DNA of 64,000 bases from Propionivibrio dicarboxylicus (GCA_945902805.1 CAMDMZ010000001.1:62001-126000), one strand, 5' to 3'. Positions 17,703 to 26,528 are shown, counted from the first letter of the stretch. The notes: a model not told the origin generated them from the letters alone. A program made the numbers and translations.

Positions 17703-18986
17703 GTGCTGACTAGCCTGGTCGTTGTATTTATTGTTGCCTATGCCGCGATTGCGCTTGAGCATCCGCTCAAGATCAACAAGTCGGCATCCGCGCTGATGGC
17801 TGCCGGTCTCTTATGGACCATTTACGCGCTGGCCTCCGGCGATTCGCACAAAGTGGGCGAGGAACTCGGCGAGTCGCTGATGGGAACTGCGCAAATTGTC
17901 TTTTTCCTGATGGGTGCCATGACCATCGTCGAAGTGGTGGATGCACACAATGGCTTCCAGGTCATTACCAGCCGGATCAAAACCGCCAAGCTGTCGTCGC
18001 TGATGTGGTTGGTCGGCTTCGTGACATTTTTTCTCAGCGCCATCCTCGACAACCTGACCACTACCATCGTGATGATCTCGCTGATGCGCAAATTATTGGC
18101 CAAGCACGACGACCGCCTGTTCTTTGCCGGCATCATCGTCATTGCTGCCAACTCGGGGGGGGCCTGGTCACCGATTGGTGACGTGACGACGACGATGCTG
18201 TGGATTGGCGGCCAGATCACCTCGCTAGCCATCATTAAGGCGGTCCTCCTACCGTCACTGGTCAGCCTGCTCGTACCACTGGCGATTACTGCTTACGCCT
18301 TGCGCGGGCGACCCGTCGAAGCACCCGCAGTCAAGGAAAACGACCACAGCCTGCACACTACCGAATTCGAGCGCAACCTGATGTTTTTCCTTGGCCTCGG
18401 CGTTTTGGTGGCCGTGCCTGCCTTCAAAACCATCACCCATCTGCCACCGTTCATGGGCATTCTGTTCGGCCTCGGTATCCTCTGGCTGGTCGGTGATCTG
18501 GTCCATCGCCACAAGGAAGACATCGACAAACAGCATCTAACGCTGGTGCACGCCCTGAGCCGGATCGACATGAGTTCGATCATTTTCTTCGTCGGCATCC
18601 TGCTCGCCGTCGCCACTCTGGAACACACCCATATCCTGACCTCGCTGGCCCAGTGGCTGGATCAGAGTGTTGGCCGGCAAGACGTGATCGTGATGATCAT
18701 CGGCATTGTCAGTGCCATTGTTGATAACGTGCCACTGGTCGCCGCCGCGATGGGCATGTACAGCCTGACGGCCTTTCCGCCCGATCACTTCCTGTGGGAG
18801 TTTCTCGCGTACTGTGCCGGTACCGGCGGTTCCATTCTCATCATCGGGTCTGCCGCCGGCGTGGCTGCGATGGGTTTAGAGAAAATCCACTTCTTCTGGT
18901 ACGTGAAAAAGATCAGCGGCCTAGCCCTGATCGGCTATTTTGCAGGGGCAGGAACCTACCTCTTGCAGTACCAGATGATGCATTAA
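17703..18986 (+). CDS. nhaD: NhaD-family Na+/H+ antiporter
   Basis: 427 residues beginning with GTG, set by AAAGGAG eight bases upstream. About 11-12 membrane helices. Family motifs: FFLSAILDNLTTTIVMISL in the first half and IVSAIVDNVPLVAAAMGMY in the second (the inverted-repeat helices with conserved Asp-Asn), plus ANSGGAWSPIGDVTTTMLWI. It should export sodium in exchange for protons at the inner membrane, which would recycle sodium brought in by the symporters downstream; that link is inferred. Confidence 0.93.
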   Translation: MLTSLVVVFIVAYAAIALEHPLKINKSASALMAAGLLWTIYALASGDSHKVGEELGESLMGTAQIVFFLMGAMTIVEVVDAHNGFQVITSRIKTAKLSSLMWLVGFVTFFLSAILDNLTTTIVMISLMRKLLAKHDDRLFFAGIIVIAANSGGAWSPIGDVTTTMLWIGGQITSLAIIKAVLLPSLVSLLVPLAITAYALRGRPVEAPAVKENDHSLHTTEFERNLMFFLGLGVLVAVPAFKTITHLPPFMGILFGLGILWLVGDLVHRHKEDIDKQHLTLVHALSRIDMSSIIFFVGILLAVATLEHTHILTSLAQWLDQSVGRQDVIVMIIGIVSAIVDNVPLVAAAMGMYSLTAFPPDHFLWEFLAYCAGTGGSILIIGSAAGVAAMGLEKIHFFWYVKKISGLALIGYFAGAGTYLLQYQMMH

Positions 18987-19004
18987 CTGAGCCGCAGCCA
19001 AGCA

Positions 19005-19388
19005 CTATGGCTTCTTCTTCAAGCCCGCCGCATTGGTGGGCTTTTTTGTTTTTACTGCAAAGTGGGCGTGGCGGCTGAGGGCAAAATCCAGGATCAGCTT
19101 CAGCCAGATGGTGGAACCGGCAATAGCCGACCAGGTTTCATAGGCCAGCGTGGCGCTGACCACGCCGAACACCACATACATCAGGACCGCCGAACCCACG
19201 AGATTGATAGCGACCGCATACGGAGCATACTTGGCCGGATTGACCGGCGATTCCCCGCGTTTCAACGCAACTTCGGACAAGTCCTTGTGCACCACGATGC
19301 GCCAGGCGCGTCGCAGCCAATAGAACGTGATCGGAAACAGGGCTAGAAATAGTATCCAGGTCATTGCCACACTGATATCGAAAACCAT
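19005..19388 (-). CDS. Small membrane protein of unknown function
   Basis: 127 residues from MVFDISVAMTW, preceded by GGGAG seven bases upstream; an upstream in-frame ATG would add nine residues. Three hydrophobic segments (~5-25, ~58-80, ~88-103) with a basic, Lys-rich tail. I do not recognise a family. It converges on nhaD, and the nhaD terminator lies within its last codons. Confidence 0.7.
   Translation of the reverse strand: MVFDISVAMTWILFLALFPITFYWLRRAWRIVVHKDLSEVALKRGESPVNPAKYAPYAVAINLVGSAVLMYVVFGVVSATLAYETWSAIAGSTIWLKLILDFALSRHAHFAVKTKKPTNAAGLKKKP
19021..19047 (+). terminator. nhaD terminator, inside the 3' end of the convergent gene
   Basis: AAGCCCGCC and GGTGGGCTT form a stem around GCATT, followed by a run of T. 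The same bases encode part of the C-terminus of the convergent membrane protein. Confidence 0.85.
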
Positions 19389-19444
19389 GCCAACTCCCGG
19401 TGCGTGAAAGGACACGCACTGTAAATCATCCAGCAGAAATAAAA

Positions 19445-19503
19445 CGGCCCCGCAGGAGCGGGGCCGGAGAAATCAGCCCGCCCGCAAGCGGGCGGGCTTT
19501 GTT
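19445..19503 (-). terminator. Tandem hairpin terminator after the first DUF4212/symporter operon
   Basis: Two perfect GC-rich hairpins. One is AGCCCGCCCGC with GCGGGCGGGCT (19475-19498); the other is CGGCCCCGC with GCGGGGCCG (19445-19466). On the minus strand the second is followed by TTTTATTT. Confidence 0.85.
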
Positions 19504-19511
19504 TTCAGAGC

Positions 19512-21317
19512 TTAGTGAGCACCATCCACAGCCTTGGAACCACGCGGGATACGCACGGCTTCGACCATGTGCTGGATATGCTCCGGCGGCTCTTTGGTGA
19601 ACTTGTCCACAATGAAAGCGACAGCGAAGTTCACCAGGGCACCGATGGCACCGAAGGCTTCCGGCGTGATGCCGAAGAACGGATTGGCGCCACCGATCAT
19701 CGGCAGGAAGTCGGTACCCTTGATGAAGAAGATGCCCTTGTGTGCGAACACGTAGAACAGGGTGATGAAGAGGCCTGCCAGCATGCCGGCAATGGCGCCT
19801 TCCTTGTTCATCTTCTTGGAGAAGATACCCATCATGATGGCAGGGAACAGCGAGCTTGCCGCGATACCGAAGGCCAGAGCCACGGTACCGGCCGCGAATC
19901 CCGGAGGATTCAAGCCGAGGTAACCCGAAATCACGATAGCCACCGCCATGGCGATCTTGCCGGCCAGCAACTCGTTCTTTTCGCTGATGTTCGGGGCGAA
20001 CACACCCTTCACGAGGTCATGCGAAACAGCGGAGGAGATAGCCATCAAGAGACCGGCAGCGGTCGATAGGGCGGCAGCCAGACCACCAGCAGCGACCAGG
20101 GCAATAACCCAGTTCGGCAGCAGCGCGATTTCCGGATTGGCCAGCACGATGATGTCGGCGTTAACCGTCAGTTCGTTGCCCTTCCAGCCGGCGGCTTCAG
20201 CCTTGGCTTTGGCTTCCGGGTTCTTGGTCGCGTCGTTGTAGTACTGGATACGGCCGTCACCATTCTTGTCGGTGAATTTCAGCAGACCGGTCTTTTCCCA
20301 GCGCTTCATCCAGTCCGGACGCGCTTCAGCCACGATGCTGGCTTCCGGTGCGTACAGATCGCCACCCTTGGTCACGGCAGTGTTAACCGTGGCATGCAGG
20401 TTCAGCTTGGCCATCGCGGCAACGGCAGGAGCCGTCGTGTAAAGCAGTGCGATGAAGACCAGCGCCCAACCAGCCGAGCTACGTGCGTCCTTGACCGTCG
20501 GAACGGTGAAGAATCGCATGATGACGTGCGGCAGACCGGCAGTACCGATCATCAGGGACATGGTGTAGACGAACATGTTCAGCGTGCTGCCGGCTGTCGT
20601 GGTCGTGTACTTGCCAAAGCCCAACTCGGTCACCACCATATCCAACTTGGCAAGCAGAGCCATGTCGGTGCCGCTCATCGTCGAGCCAAGACCCAGTTGC
20701 GGGAGCGGGTTGCCAGTCAGCGCGATGGAGATGAACACGGCCGGAACGATGTAGGCAGCGATCAGCACGATGTACTGGGCGACCTGCGTGTAGGTGATGC
20801 CCTTCATGCCGCCGAACACGGCGTAGAGGAACACGATCGCCTGACCGATGTAGATACCGGTATCGGACGACACGTTCAGGAAGCGCGAGAAGGCCACACC
20901 AACACCCGTCATCTGACCGATGATGTAGGTCATCGAAGCGGTCAGCAGACATGCCACTGCCACGGTCGAAGCCGTTTGCGAGTAGAAGCGGTCGCCGATG
21001 AACTGGGGCACGGTGAACTTGCCGAACTTGCGCAGGTACGGAGCCAGCAGCATCGCCAGCAGCACGTAACCACCGGTCCAGCCCATCAGAAACAGACCGC
21101 CGCCATAGCCCATGTTGGCAATCAAGCCTGCCATGGAGATGAAGGAGGCTGCGGACATCCAGTCAGCAGCGGTGGCCATACCGTTCATTACGGGGTGGAC
21201 AGCGCCGCCTGCGGCGTAGAACTCGCTGGTCGAGCCGGCACGCGCCCAGATGGCGATGCCGATATACAGCGCGAAGCTGAGACCGACGACGAGATAGGTT
21301 GTTGTTTGCAGATCCAT
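19512..21317 (-). CDS. Sodium:solute symporter, VC_2705-type (large subunit)
   Basis: 601 residues with about 13 membrane helices. NGMATAADWMSAASFISMAGL, GWTGGYVLLAMLLAPYLRKFG and GLAAALSTAAGLLMAISSAVSHDL are signatures of acetate-type members of the SSS family, with the Na+-site Ser/Thr in the ALSTA helix. It should co-transport sodium with a small organic acid. In a loop before the ALSTA helix, residues 350-361 read DKNGDGRIQYYN, an EF-hand-like calcium loop with Asn at position 12. The gene follows a DUF4212 gene by 11 bp; the pair is the usual arrangement. Substrate is inferred to be acetate or a similar acid. Confidence 0.9.
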   Translation of the reverse strand: MDLQTTTYLVVGLSFALYIGIAIWARAGSTSEFYAAGGAVHPVMNGMATAADWMSAASFISMAGLIANMGYGGGLFLMGWTGGYVLLAMLLAPYLRKFGKFTVPQFIGDRFYSQTASTVAVACLLTASMTYIIGQMTGVGVAFSRFLNVSSDTGIYIGQAIVFLYAVFGGMKGITYTQVAQYIVLIAAYIVPAVFISIALTGNPLPQLGLGSTMSGTDMALLAKLDMVVTELGFGKYTTTTAGSTLNMFVYTMSLMIGTAGLPHVIMRFFTVPTVKDARSSAGWALVFIALLYTTAPAVAAMAKLNLHATVNTAVTKGGDLYAPEASIVAEARPDWMKRWEKTGLLKFTDKNGDGRIQYYNDATKNPEAKAKAEAAGWKGNELTVNADIIVLANPEIALLPNWVIALVAAGGLAAALSTAAGLLMAISSAVSHDLVKGVFAPNISEKNELLAGKIAMAVAIVISGYLGLNPPGFAAGTVALAFGIAASSLFPAIMMGIFSKKMNKEGAIAGMLAGLFITLFYVFAHKGIFFIKGTDFLPMIGGANPFFGITPEAFGAIGALVNFAVAFIVDKFTKEPPEHIQHMVEAVRIPRGSKAVDGAH

Positions 21318-21328
21318 GTAGGCTCCCC

Positions 21329-21589
21329 TTAGTCTTCGTGAACGTCGAATTCGCGATCAATGTCACCCATCTTCTTCGCGTAATAGAAAATCAACACGAT
21401 AAAGATGTAGATCGACCCCTGATGAGCGAACCAGAATCCGAGCGGATAACCGCCCAGGTGGATGTTGTTGAAGATATCGACAAAGAGAATGCCGGCACCA
21501 AACGAGACCATAAACCAGATAATCATGATTTTGGTCAAGAGGCCCAGCGTCGCTTTCCAGTATCCATGGACGTCGTGGTTATGTTGCAT
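21329..21589 (-). CDS. DUF4212 small membrane partner of the symporter
   Basis: 86 residues, two membrane helices (KIMIIWFMVSFGAGILFVD and GSIYIFIVLIFYYAKKMGDI), typical of DUF4212 proteins, which almost always precede a VC_2705-type sodium:solute symporter and are thought to be its small subunit. A GAGGATTG ribosome site lies before the ATG. First gene of the operon; divergent from the response-regulator gene. Confidence 0.9.
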   Translation of the reverse strand: MQHNHDVHGYWKATLGLLTKIMIIWFMVSFGAGILFVDIFNNIHLGGYPLGFWFAHQGSIYIFIVLIFYYAKKMGDIDREFDVHED

Positions 21590-21652
21590 TCAATCCTCCT
21601 CACTATTGAAAACGAACCCTCATGTACTCTCCGGGGCCCATCTGGCAAAAAT

Positions 21653-21714
21653 TGTAAGTCCAGCTATTCTTGCGCCGGCCGATTATTGAGCGGTTAGCTT
21701 ACGCAAGACTTACA
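21653..21714. promoter_or_regulatory. Candidate operator in the divergent DUF4212 / response-regulator region
   Basis: CTTACG (21698-21703) and CTTACA (21709-21714) are direct half-sites with an 11-bp period, as OmpR/PhoB-type regulators bind. A third, opposite half-site TGTAAG is at 21653-21658. ATTGTAAGTC (21651-21660) and GACTTACAAT (21707-21716) form a perfect 10-bp inverted repeat. Confidence 0.55.
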
Positions 21715-21748
21715 ATCGGTCCATGGAATTTACGGCACGGGAGCTTCG

Positions 21749-22426
21749 ATGAGGGTATTGCTAGCGGAAGACGATCCGATCATCGCGGAAGGTCTGGTAC
21801 GCGCCCTGAGCAAGTCCGGTTGCACAGTTGATCACGTGACAACCGGGATTGATGCCGACAATGCCGTGGCGTCAGCCGAGTTCGACTTGTTAATTCTCGA
21901 CCTCGGCCTGCCACGCCTGCCCGGCATCGAGGTGCTGAAGCGGGTTCGCGCACGCAAGAGTACGGTTCCGGTGCTGATCCTGACCGCCGAGAGCGGAGTT
22001 GAAGAGCGTGTCCGCGGACTCGATGCCGGTGCTGATGACTATCTGGTGAAACCCTTTGCCTTGCCCGAATTGGAAGCCCGTATCCGCGCGCTGGTCCGGC
22101 GCGGCAGCGGCAATCCAACAGGGGTTGCGGTAGGCAACCTGCGCTTTGATACGGTCGAACGAGTTGTCCGCTACCGCGACCAGTTGCTAGATCTGTCGGC
22201 ACGGGAAGTGGCTTTGCTGGAGGTGCTGATGTCCCGCGCCGGGCGCGTGGTGGCGAAGGAACAGCTGATCGAACGCCTCTGCGGCTGGGGCGAGGAAGTC
22301 AGCCCCAACGCCATCGAGGTCTATATCCACCGTCTGCGCAAGAAGCTGGAAGTGTGTGGAAACAACATCGCCACGGTACGCGGCTTGGGTTATTACTTGG
22401 AAAAACCACGCGACGACATTGCCTGA
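21749..22426 (+). CDS. OmpR-family response regulator
   Basis: 225 residues. Receiver domain with acidic pocket (AEDDP), phospho-acceptor Asp51 in LLILDLGLP, the conserved Thr (LILTAES) and Lys (YLVKPFALPELEARI), then a winged-helix DNA-binding domain (~130-220; VEVYIHRLRKKL-type recognition helix, here IEVYIHRLRKKLE). Closest in style to TctD/QseB regulators. The kinase gene starts 1 bp after its stop, so the two form a two-component pair. The half-sites in its own upstream region suggest autoregulation and control of the flanking symporter operons. Confidence 0.95.
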   Translation: MRVLLAEDDPIIAEGLVRALSKSGCTVDHVTTGIDADNAVASAEFDLLILDLGLPRLPGIEVLKRVRARKSTVPVLILTAESGVEERVRGLDAGADDYLVKPFALPELEARIRALVRRGSGNPTGVAVGNLRFDTVERVVRYRDQLLDLSAREVALLEVLMSRAGRVVAKEQLIERLCGWGEEVSPNAIEVYIHRLRKKLEVCGNNIATVRGLGYYLEKPRDDIA

Positions 22427-22427
22427 C

Positions 22428-23897
22428 ATGCCGAAAACCGACGATCCGAAAGCGGTCTGGCGCGGCGGCGTATTTGGCAACCCGGAAGCGCCGAACTCCC
22501 TGTTCGGTGAAATTCTCGACTGGATGCTCGCCCCTTTGCTGTTTCTGTGGCCGATCTCCATTGCGGCAACCAACCATGTCGCTCATTCGATTGCCGACGA
22601 GCCCTACGACCAGGCCCTGGCCGACAATGTGAATGCAGTTTCTCGCTTGGTCAACATCGAGAAAGGACGTGCCGTCGTCAATCTGCCGGGGGCCACGAGC
22701 GCGATCCTGCGCACCGACGAAACCGATACCCTGTATTACCAAGTGCTGGGAGCGAATGGCACCCTGCTCCACGGCGACAAGGAAATCCCGCCGGCCGAGC
22801 TAGCTGCGCCCGCTGAGCTAGACAAGGTGCTGTTCCGTGACGACCGGGTCGAAGGTGAGCAGGTGCGCGTCGCTTACCGCTTCCTACCGGCCAGACCCGA
22901 CCAGATGCCGGTGCTGGTACAGGTTGCAGAAACCCGCAAGAAGCGCGAACAACTTTCCTCGCGCATTATCTCGGGCGTCCTGCTACCGCAGTTCGCCATC
23001 ATTCCGCTAGCAGTGATCCTGGTCTATCTTGGGCTGACCCGTGGCCTGGCACCCTTGAGCCGCCTGCAAGCCTATATCCGCCGCCGTCGGCCGGCCGATT
23101 TGTCACCCATCCGCCTGACACCTGTGCCCGAAGAAGTCCGGCCGCTGGTGGTGGCGTTCAACGAAATGATGGCGCGCCTGGAAAGCAATCTGCACGCGCA
23201 ACAGCGCTTCATTTCCCAGGCCGCGCATCAGATGCGCACCCCACTGACTGGGCTCAAGCTGCAGACAGAACTGGCAGTGAACGAATCCGACCCGGACCGC
23301 ATGCGCCACTCGCTGCGGCAGATTGCCGAAAGTACGGAGCGCGCTTCGCACCTAATTAACCAGCTCCTGATGCTGGCTCAGGCCGAGGCCAGCCATGACA
23401 AAGTGCATCGAGTCGAGGCGGTCGATCTGGAGGCGATGGCGCGTTCGGTTACCAACGAATGGGTCATGCGAGCGCTGGGCAAACATATCGACATCGGCTT
23501 CGAGGGCGATCATTGGCCGCTGATGATCGAGGGGGTGCCTCTACTTTTGCGCGAGCTGACCTCCAACCTAATCGACAATGCCGTGAAATACACGCCGGAA
23601 GGTGGGCGCGTGACGATTCGCGTGCGCGCCGGCGAATTTGCCACGCTGGATGTCGAGGATAACGGGATTGGCATTCCAGAAGATGAGCGCAAGCATGTAT
23701 TCGAGCGCTTCTATCGGGTGCTAGGCACCCCCGCCAGCGGCAGCGGCCTGGGGTTGCCCATCGTTGCCGAAATTGCGGAACTGCATCGCGCCCGCATCGA
23801 TCTGCTGACTGCCGATAGTGGCCAGGGCTGCCTGTTCCGCGTGATCTTTCCCCGCCGAGGCGGCGAGCTGGCTCCGGTCGACCTGCGGCCGGAGTGA
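22428..23897 (+). CDS. Sensor histidine kinase, TctE-like
   Basis: 489 residues from MPKTDDPKAVWRGG. TM1 at ~29-47, a periplasmic region of ~140 residues, TM2 at ~185-205 (IIPLAVILVYLGL), HAMP, HisKA with His267 in QAAHQMRTPLTGLKLQ, and a HATPase with DNAVKYTP (N-box) and GSGLGLPIV (G-box). TctE-type kinases sense small carboxylic acids; here the gene lies between two operons for acid symporters, so an organic-acid ligand is a sensible guess. Partner is the regulator just upstream. Confidence 0.94.
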   Translation: MPKTDDPKAVWRGGVFGNPEAPNSLFGEILDWMLAPLLFLWPISIAATNHVAHSIADEPYDQALADNVNAVSRLVNIEKGRAVVNLPGATSAILRTDETDTLYYQVLGANGTLLHGDKEIPPAELAAPAELDKVLFRDDRVEGEQVRVAYRFLPARPDQMPVLVQVAETRKKREQLSSRIISGVLLPQFAIIPLAVILVYLGLTRGLAPLSRLQAYIRRRRPADLSPIRLTPVPEEVRPLVVAFNEMMARLESNLHAQQRFISQAAHQMRTPLTGLKLQTELAVNESDPDRMRHSLRQIAESTERASHLINQLLMLAQAEASHDKVHRVEAVDLEAMARSVTNEWVMRALGKHIDIGFEGDHWPLMIEGVPLLLRELTSNLIDNAVKYTPEGGRVTIRVRAGEFATLDVEDNGIGIPEDERKHVFERFYRVLGTPASGSGLGLPIVAEIAELHRARIDLLTADSGQGCLFRVIFPRRGGELAPVDLRPE

Positions 23898-23916
23898 GAC
23901 GGGGACTCACGATGGG

Positions 23917-23963
23917 TGTAAGCCCGGAGGATGTAAGTCCGAAAGGTGTAAGTCAAACGTAAG
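23917..23963. promoter_or_regulatory. Candidate operator upstream of the second DUF4212/symporter operon
   Basis: Four GTAAG-type half-sites: TGTAAG at 23917, 23932 and 23947, and CGTAAG at 23958. The last two have an 11-bp period and read CTTACG-5-CTTACA on the minus strand, as at 21698-21714. The first three repeat every 15 bp. Confidence 0.55.
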
Positions 23964-23988
23964 CATTGCGGCTAAATAATTGAAAATT

Positions 23989-24249
23989 ATGCCGCTTACC
24001 GAAAAACACCGCGAATACTGGCATCGCAACCTGAAACTGACCTCGCTGCTGCTCGCGATCTGGTTCCTGGCAACCTTTGTCGTCAGCTGGTACGCCCGCG
24101 AACTGAACGAAATCGTGCTGATCGGTCCGCTGGGTTTCTACATGGGCGCGCAAGGGGCACTGATCGTCTATGTACTGATTATCTGGTACTACGCACGGCG
24201 GATGAACCAGATGGACAAGCAGTACGGCGTGCAGGAGGGCGATGAATAA
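23989..24249 (+). CDS. DUF4212 small membrane partner of the symporter (second copy)
   Basis: 86 residues from MPLTEKHREYWHRN; an in-frame TTG three codons earlier is an alternative start. Two membrane helices (LLLAIWFLATFVVSWYA and ALIVYVLIIWYYARRM) in the DUF4212 pattern, different from the first copy in the window. The stop overlaps the ATG of the following symporter (TAATG), consistent with a two-subunit transporter. No strong Shine-Dalgarno is visible. Confidence 0.88.
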   Translation: MPLTEKHREYWHRNLKLTSLLLAIWFLATFVVSWYARELNEIVLIGPLGFYMGAQGALIVYVLIIWYYARRMNQMDKQYGVQEGDE

Positions 24250-26327
24250 TGGCCGGCCGGCCCAGCAACGCCCATTTTCTGCAGCAATTGCAGCGCTACT
24301 ACAGCTTCTATACCGGCGGCTTCGTCGCCTTCGTGGTGATGGTCGGCATTCTCGAAATGCTCGGGGTGTCGATCAAGATCCTTGGCTATATCTTCCTCTT
24401 CGCCACCATCCTGCTCTACGCCGGCATCGGCTTTATGGCCAAGACGGCCGATGTCTCTGAATATTACGTTGCCGGCCGCCGCGTCCCCGCCCTGTTCAAC
24501 GGCATGGCAACCGGTGCCGACTGGATGTCGGCCGCTTCCTTCATCGGCATGGCGGGCACGCTCTATCTCACCGGCTACGACGGCCTGGCCTTCGTCATGG
24601 GCTGGACTGGCGGCTACTGTCTGGTTGCCCTTTTCCTGGCGCCTTACCTGCGCAAGTTCGGACAATTCACCATTCCCGACTTTCTCGGCGCACGCTACGG
24701 CGGCAACATCCCGCGCCTGATCGGCGTATTCGCCACCATCCTCTGTTCCTTCACCTATGTGATTGCGCAGATCTACGGCGTGGGCATCATCACCAGTCGC
24801 TTCACCGGCCTGGAATTCACTATTGGCGTCTTTGTCGGCCTCGCCGGCATTCTCGTTTGCTCCTTCCTCGGCGGCATGAAGGCCGTGACCTGGACACAGG
24901 TCGCCCAGTACATCATCCTGATCGTGGCCTACATGATTCCGGTGGTCTGGCTGTCGGTCAAACATACCGGCAATCCGGTACCGCAGATTTCCGCCTACAC
25001 CTCGGCGCTGCCCAAGGTGAGCGCCCTGGAAAAAGAATTCAATGATCCGGAAACCGCAAAAGGACGTGCCGAGGAATCCGTGCGCCAGATCTTCCGCGAG
25101 CGTGCGGCGGCCGCCCGTGACCGCTTGCAGGGTCTCGATGCTGGCGGCAGCGAGTTTCTTGTCAGCGAAAAGGCGAAGCTGGCAGAAGAATTGAAAACCC
25201 TGAAAGGTACCGTCCCGATCAATTACCGCGCTATCGAAGCGGCGGAAAAGGCGCTACGGCAATTCCCGGCCGATATCGCCACAGCGCGCACGGCATGGAG
25301 TGCGGACGAAGCGATCAAAGCGCGCGCCGGGCCGGTCAAGCCACACGCCGAAGCCTTCGCCGCCAAGGATGAGGTTGGCCGCGACATTGCCCGCAAGAAC
25401 TTCCTGGCCCTGGTCTTTTGCCTGATGGTGGGCACGGCGGCCCTGCCACACATCCTGATGCGTTTTTACACCACACCCTCGGTGGAACAGGCGCGCCGTT
25501 CGGTGTTCTGGTCGCTGTTCTTCATCTTCCTGCTCTACGTCACCGCACCTGCGCTGGCCATCCTGGTCAAGTTCGAGGTCTATAGCAATCTGGTTGGCAC
25601 TTCGTTCGCGCAGTTGCCGGCCTGGGTCAGCAACTGGGCGGCGGTCGACAAAACTCTGATGAACATCACCGACATCAACAAAGATGGCCTGGTCCAGTTG
25701 GCTGAGGTGGTGATCGGCGGCGATCTGGTCGTCCTCGCCACGCCGGAAATCGCCGGCCTGCCCTATGTGATTTCTGGGCTGGTCGCGGCTGGTGGCCTGG
25801 CAGCCGCCCTGTCCACCGCCGACGGCTTGTTGCTGACCATCGCCAACGCTTTATCGCATGACGTGTATTACAAGATCATCGATCCGAATGCGCCCACTAC
25901 GCGCCGCCTGGTCGTGTCCAAGTCCTTGCTGCTGCTGGTCGCTGTAGTGGCAGCCTATGTCACCTCGCTCAAGCCAGGCGACATTCTGTTTCTGGTCAGC
26001 GCAGCATTTTCGCTCGCTGCTTCGGCATTTTTTCCGGCACTGGTACTTGGCATCTTTTGGAAACGGGCTAACCAGCTCGGCGCCATCCTCGGCATGGTCG
26101 CAGGGCTGGGCATCTGCATGTACTACATGATCCAGACCTACCCCTTCTTTGGGATCAATGCGGCGAAATGGTGGGGCATCAACCCGATTTCTGCCGGGAT
26201 CTTCGGTGTACCGACTGGCTTCATCGGCGTCGTCATCGGCTCGCTGATCTCACCAGCACCGAGCCGCGAAATACAGGCTCTGGTCGACTACGTGCGCTAT
26301 CCGAATCTGAAAGGCGATACCGCCTGA
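24249..26327 (+). CDS. Sodium:solute symporter, VC_2705-type, with large soluble insert
   Basis: 692 residues, longer than the 601-residue paralogue. Same signatures: NGMATGADWMSAASFIGMAGT, GWTGGYCLVALFLAPYLRKFG, GLAAALSTADGLLLTIANALSHDV. Two differences stand out. Residues ~255-385 form a soluble, charged, helix-rich insert (EEFN-type start KEFNDPETAKGRAEES, to VGRDIARKNF). Residues 475-486 read DINKDGLVQLAE, a complete EF-hand loop pattern with Glu at position 12, in the same loop as the weaker one in the paralogue. It is coupled to the DUF4212 gene by a 1-bp stop/start overlap. Substrate probably acetate or a related acid. Confidence 0.9.
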   Translation: MAGRPSNAHFLQQLQRYYSFYTGGFVAFVVMVGILEMLGVSIKILGYIFLFATILLYAGIGFMAKTADVSEYYVAGRRVPALFNGMATGADWMSAASFIGMAGTLYLTGYDGLAFVMGWTGGYCLVALFLAPYLRKFGQFTIPDFLGARYGGNIPRLIGVFATILCSFTYVIAQIYGVGIITSRFTGLEFTIGVFVGLAGILVCSFLGGMKAVTWTQVAQYIILIVAYMIPVVWLSVKHTGNPVPQISAYTSALPKVSALEKEFNDPETAKGRAEESVRQIFRERAAAARDRLQGLDAGGSEFLVSEKAKLAEELKTLKGTVPINYRAIEAAEKALRQFPADIATARTAWSADEAIKARAGPVKPHAEAFAAKDEVGRDIARKNFLALVFCLMVGTAALPHILMRFYTTPSVEQARRSVFWSLFFIFLLYVTAPALAILVKFEVYSNLVGTSFAQLPAWVSNWAAVDKTLMNITDINKDGLVQLAEVVIGGDLVVLATPEIAGLPYVISGLVAAGGLAAALSTADGLLLTIANALSHDVYYKIIDPNAPTTRRLVVSKSLLLLVAVVAAYVTSLKPGDILFLVSAAFSLAASAFFPALVLGIFWKRANQLGAILGMVAGLGICMYYMIQTYPFFGINAAKWWGINPISAGIFGVPTGFIGVVIGSLISPAPSREIQALVDYVRYPNLKGDTA

Positions 26328-26354
26328 AACACTTTACGGGGGAGGAGAACCCTC

Positions 26355-26389
26355 AGGCCGGGCTCGATTTGATCGGGTCCGGCCTTTTT
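26355..26389 (+). terminator. Terminator after the second symporter operon
   Basis: AGGCCGGGCTCGAT pairs with ATCGGGTCCGGCCT (one mismatch) around TTTG-type loop bases and is followed by T5. Confidence 0.85.
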
Positions 26390-26481
26390 CTTTCAGCTGG
26401 CCGCTGCCTTCGGGTTGATTCGACCCAGCATAGCCTCATCTGCAGCGCTCGGCACAAAATAGTGCTTTACGCGATCCCAAG

Positions 26482-26507
26482 CGCCGTCCCGCCAGCACCG
26501 ACTTTTT
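26482..26507 (-). repeat. Interspersed repeat, short form (copy 7)
   Basis: CGCCGTCCCGCCAGCAC followed by CGACTTTTT; close to consensus; intergenic, downstream of the TPR gene's stop. Confidence 0.8.
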
Positions 26508-26528
26508 CGTAGGTTCTGACAACTCTCG

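Noticed and set aside
26168-26512. Open frame overlapping the end of the second symporter gene
   Set aside because: Out-of-frame shadow that continues through a terminator and a repeat copy.
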